A stretch of 40,500 nt of DNA, taken from an uncultured Acidimicrobiaceae bacterium (GTDB lineage Bacteria; Actinomycetota; Acidimicrobiia; Acidimicrobiales; Ilumatobacteraceae). A model generated the notes under the pieces. It saw only the letters and a list, made by a program, of their open reading frames with translations, had not been told where the DNA came from and searched no databases. Within the stretch, counting starts at the first letter, position 1. Each line of letters begins with the position of its first letter. This document shows positions 38,115 to 40,500 of the stretch, piece after piece. The DNA lies in contig CALACK010000198.1 in assembly GCA_937890395.1 (NCBI GenBank), positions 1 through 40,500 on the forward strand, written 5' to 3'. Position numbers and translations under genes: made by a program.

Positions 38115-40027
38115 GTTTAAATCTTGAACAGGCTTTTCAAGAGGCCTCAATACCGACGCTATTGATGTGTCTAGTTCAGCTGACCGGTGACGAATCATGG
38201 CTGCGCGAGCCATATTTGCCTAAGCGAGACACAAACTTATTTGCCGATGAGTCTGGTGGTATCGCCGAATCGGCACAACAACAAATTCGTGACTCGCTCG
38301 CGATCGTGCTTGGCGAAATATCGGATGGCAAGCGAGAGATTCTGTCGCCACCCAACACTGAGTTGTTTACAAGAATGATGAGTCTGTGTGTTGCCGAAGA
38401 AGTCGCGCCCGAATATGCGCCGATGATGATGGAGGCGATGGGTTTGACGCAACGCGATATCGGTTGGACGAAACTATCGGCTGCTTCGAGCGAGACACTC
38501 AAGAAATTTACGGTTTTAATAATCGGTGCCGGTTTTTCTGGTATTTGCGCGGCGATCAAACTTGATCAACTTGGTATTCGCTGGATGATGGCTGACGCGA
38601 ATGCCGAGATCGGCGGCACTTGGCTCGTGAATGATTATCCAGAAGCAGGGGTTGATACTCCGAATCATTTTTATTCGTTTACGTTTGCGCCAAATCACCG
38701 GTGGCCGAAGTATTTTTCAAAGCGAATTGATGTTTTGAATTACTGTAAGTCAGTTGCCGAAAAGTTCAAAGTTGCTGACCGCATTAGTTTGAACACCGAA
38801 GTTGTGTCTACGACTTGGGATGAAGCGTCGCAGAAATGGAAAGTTGTGTTGCGCGATCGACACGGTCAGTTGCGCGAGTCTCACGCCAACGTCGTAATCT
38901 CTGGCGTCGGGCAACTCAATCGTCCTAAAAAGTCATTCATTAAGGGCCTCGAATCATTTTCTGGCCCGTGCTTTCATTCGGCGCAGTGGCGCCACGATGT
39001 TGACCTTTCTGGCAAACGAGTTGCGATCATTGGCACTGGGGCAAGTGCGATGCAGATTCTGCGCACTGTCGCGTCGAAAGCCAGTGATGTGACAATTTTT
39101 CAACGGTCACCGCAATGGGTGCGACCAAGCAATGACTATCACCGAGATGTCAAGCCACAAACAATGTGGCTATTTGAAAATGTTCCGTTTTATTTTGATT
39201 GGTATCGCTTTGGTCTTTTCTGGAGATTCGGAGATGGATTGCTGCCGACTTTGCGCCGAGATGAAACTTGGCCACATCAGCAACGATCAATGAATTCACG
39301 TAACGATAAACATCGAGTACAACTCACTGAATATCTGCTCACGCAACTTGAAGGTCGCACTGATCTAGTGAACAAAACTTTGCCCGACTATCCGCCATAT
39401 GGCAAACGAATTCTCGTCGACAACGATTGGTACAAAACTCTGACGCGTGACAATGTCGAACTAGTTGCGTCTGGGGTAGACCATGTTGACGGCAATCAAA
39501 TAGTTGCCCTTGACGGTTCGTCGCGCGAAACCGATGTAATCATTTTGGCGACTGGTTTTGAGGCCGGCAAGATGCTTGCTTCGGTGGCTGTAACTGGTCG
39601 AAACGGCACGACGCTACGAGATACGTGGGGTGACGATAATCCGCGCGCATATAAAGGTATGACGATGCCAAACTTTCCAAATTTGTTTTGCTTGTATGGG
39701 CCAAATACCAATGTGGCGCATGGTGGCAGTGTGATTTTTCAGGCTGAATGCCAAATGCGTTACATCACTAGTTGTATTACTCAGATGATTGAATCGCAAA
39801 TATCGGCAGTTGACGTGCGCCCTGAAGTACATGATGCGTATAACAAAGCAGTCGACGACGAACACGACCAACTTGTGTGGTCACACCCGGGCATGGATAG
39901 TTGGTACAAAAATTCTCAAGGTCGAATATTTTCTCCAATGCCGTGGCGGTTTGTCGACTATTGGTCAATGACTCACGATGCTGATCTAAGTGACTATCTG
40001 GTCACTGCAAAACGCGCGATTATTTAG
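38111..40027 (+). CDS. Baeyer-Villiger-type flavin monooxygenase
   Basis: 638 aa. An N-terminal extension of about 130 helical residues precedes the FAD Rossmann motif LIIGAGFSGICAAIKL (about 136-151), then GGTWLVNDYPEAGVDTPNHFYSF. The fingerprint FSGPCFHSAQW (about 283-293) fits the Baeyer-Villiger pattern FxGxxxH(T/S)xxW, and is followed by a second dinucleotide motif IIGTGASAMQI (about 305-315) for NADPH. The extension suggests the larger cyclododecanone/4-hydroxyacetophenone-type BVMO subgroup. It likely oxygenates a ketone; the substrate is unknown. Cytoplasmic. Its TAG overlaps the stop of the convergent DUF4395 gene by 4 bp. Confidence 0.9.
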   Translation: MSLNLEQAFQEASIPTLLMCLVQLTGDESWLREPYLPKRDTNLFADESGGIAESAQQQIRDSLAIVLGEISDGKREILSPPNTELFTRMMSLCVAEEVAPEYAPMMMEAMGLTQRDIGWTKLSAASSETLKKFTVLIIGAGFSGICAAIKLDQLGIRWMMADANAEIGGTWLVNDYPEAGVDTPNHFYSFTFAPNHRWPKYFSKRIDVLNYCKSVAEKFKVADRISLNTEVVSTTWDEASQKWKVVLRDRHGQLRESHANVVISGVGQLNRPKKSFIKGLESFSGPCFHSAQWRHDVDLSGKRVAIIGTGASAMQILRTVASKASDVTIFQRSPQWVRPSNDYHRDVKPQTMWLFENVPFYFDWYRFGLFWRFGDGLLPTLRRDETWPHQQRSMNSRNDKHRVQLTEYLLTQLEGRTDLVNKTLPDYPPYGKRILVDNDWYKTLTRDNVELVASGVDHVDGNQIVALDGSSRETDVIILATGFEAGKMLASVAVTGRNGTTLRDTWGDDNPRAYKGMTMPNFPNLFCLYGPNTNVAHGGSVIFQAECQMRYITSCITQMIESQISAVDVRPEVHDAYNKAVDDEHDQLVWSHPGMDSWYKNSQGRIFSPMPWRFVDYWSMTHDADLSDYLVTAKRAII

Positions 40028-40500
40028 GCAAGAACGCGCAACGAAATATCGTTGCAAGATTCGCAAACACTTTGCGGAATCACGCCGCGTTTCATCAAGA
40101 AACTAAACATGATGCAGCCGAGGCAAATTGCGAAGACAGATTCGAGAGTGGCGGCGAAGATCAGCGCGCCGATAACTAGTTTCGCGGCGAATGAATAGTC
40201 GAGCAAGGTGAGGATGAGTGCTGTCGCGGCAAAGGTTAATCCAATTGTTTGAGCAAATCTTTTTGGTGGGCCAGGCACAAATTTGTGATTGAAATTTAAT
40301 TTTGGTGTGACGATGCGTGTCACAAAAATCGCAAGTGGACTAAATGTCGGGCCAGCAGCAACTCGAGCGGCGAAACCGTATGTCAACGCGACGAGAATGA
40401 GTGTTTGCGAGGTCAATAAAAACACCACGCTGGTTAAGACGACGCCGGCGGCGACAAGTCGCGCTGAGGTTTCGTTGGCTGGGTTGGGAAAAGGAAAGCG
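40024..40500 (-). CDS. DUF4395 membrane protein, partial (5' end outside window)
   Basis: The open frame continues past a GTG at 40428 to the window edge with typical family sequence (FPFPNPANETSARLVAAG), so the true start lies beyond 40500. At least 158 residues are visible, with about four membrane helices, the GPPKRFAQTIGL block and the C-terminal SVFAICLGCIMF, in which the CLGC pair is characteristic of DUF4395. In other bacteria such genes often lie beside thiol-redox genes; that cannot be checked here. Confidence 0.8.
   Translation of the reverse strand, partial: RFPFPNPANETSARLVAAGVVLTSVVFLLTSQTLILVALTYGFAARVAAGPTFSPLAIFVTRIVTPKLNFNHKFVPGPPKRFAQTIGLTFAATALILTLLDYSFAAKLVIGALIFAATLESVFAICLGCIMFSFLMKRGVIPQSVCESCNDISLRVLA

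Overview
The window looks like the chromosome of a planktonic actinobacterium, most likely class Acidimicrobiia. The inference rests on gene content: an actinobacterial-type SerC, a class E sortase with an LAxTG-type substrate, an SCO6745-like protein, a protein with a CysS/YqeB-type C-terminus, and a type IV pilus (T4P) machine with no outer-membrane secretin in view. Base composition is moderate (mid-40s % GC by eye, not computed). I see no tRNA, rRNA, CRISPR array, insertion sequence or phage gene. No gene-free stretch exceeds about 255 bp.

Region 1 (1-16492) is a pilus and cell-surface locus. On the minus strand are a prepilin peptidase, a PilV-like minor pilin and a second minor pilin cut by the window edge. 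Divergent from these is a five-gene chain (2152-6961) joined by stop/start contacts: a sigma-70-like protein, a zinc-ribbon/HTH protein, a 647-aa coiled-coil protein, a small polar protein and a class E sortase. Three major-pilin paralogues follow on the minus strand (7026-7823, 7987-8766, 10417-11184), each with a TTCG-loop hairpin behind it. Among them lie a pseudo-receiver-like protein and a secreted protein ending in an LAKTG sorting signal, a plausible sortase substrate. The assembly operon is a PilM-PilN fusion, PilO, PilB and PilC (11438-16492).

Region 2 (16493-24611): a secreted YHYH-domain protein, an HU protein and class I fructose-bisphosphate aldolase. Then come an AcuI-type acryloyl-CoA reductase, an XRE regulator, and a divergent run of DUF2182, DUF1326 and a DmdA-like GcvT-family protein. 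AcuI plus a DmdA-like enzyme suggests DMSP/acrylate metabolism. The XRE and DUF2182 genes start symmetrically around one palindromic -10 box.

Region 3 (24652-40500): an SCO6745-like protein, two Gfo/Idh/MocA oxidoreductases joined to a zinc-type ABC transporter, a peptidase-S51-like protein fused to a CysS-like tail, an alpha/beta hydrolase, serC-serA, small membrane proteins, DUF2071, phosphatidylcholine synthase, a Baeyer-Villiger-type flavin monooxygenase, and a DUF4395 protein cut by the right edge.

The most unusual parts are the sortase-linked five-gene chain beside the pilus genes, and the pilin cluster with mosaic identity, a 41-bp direct repeat and shared hairpins.
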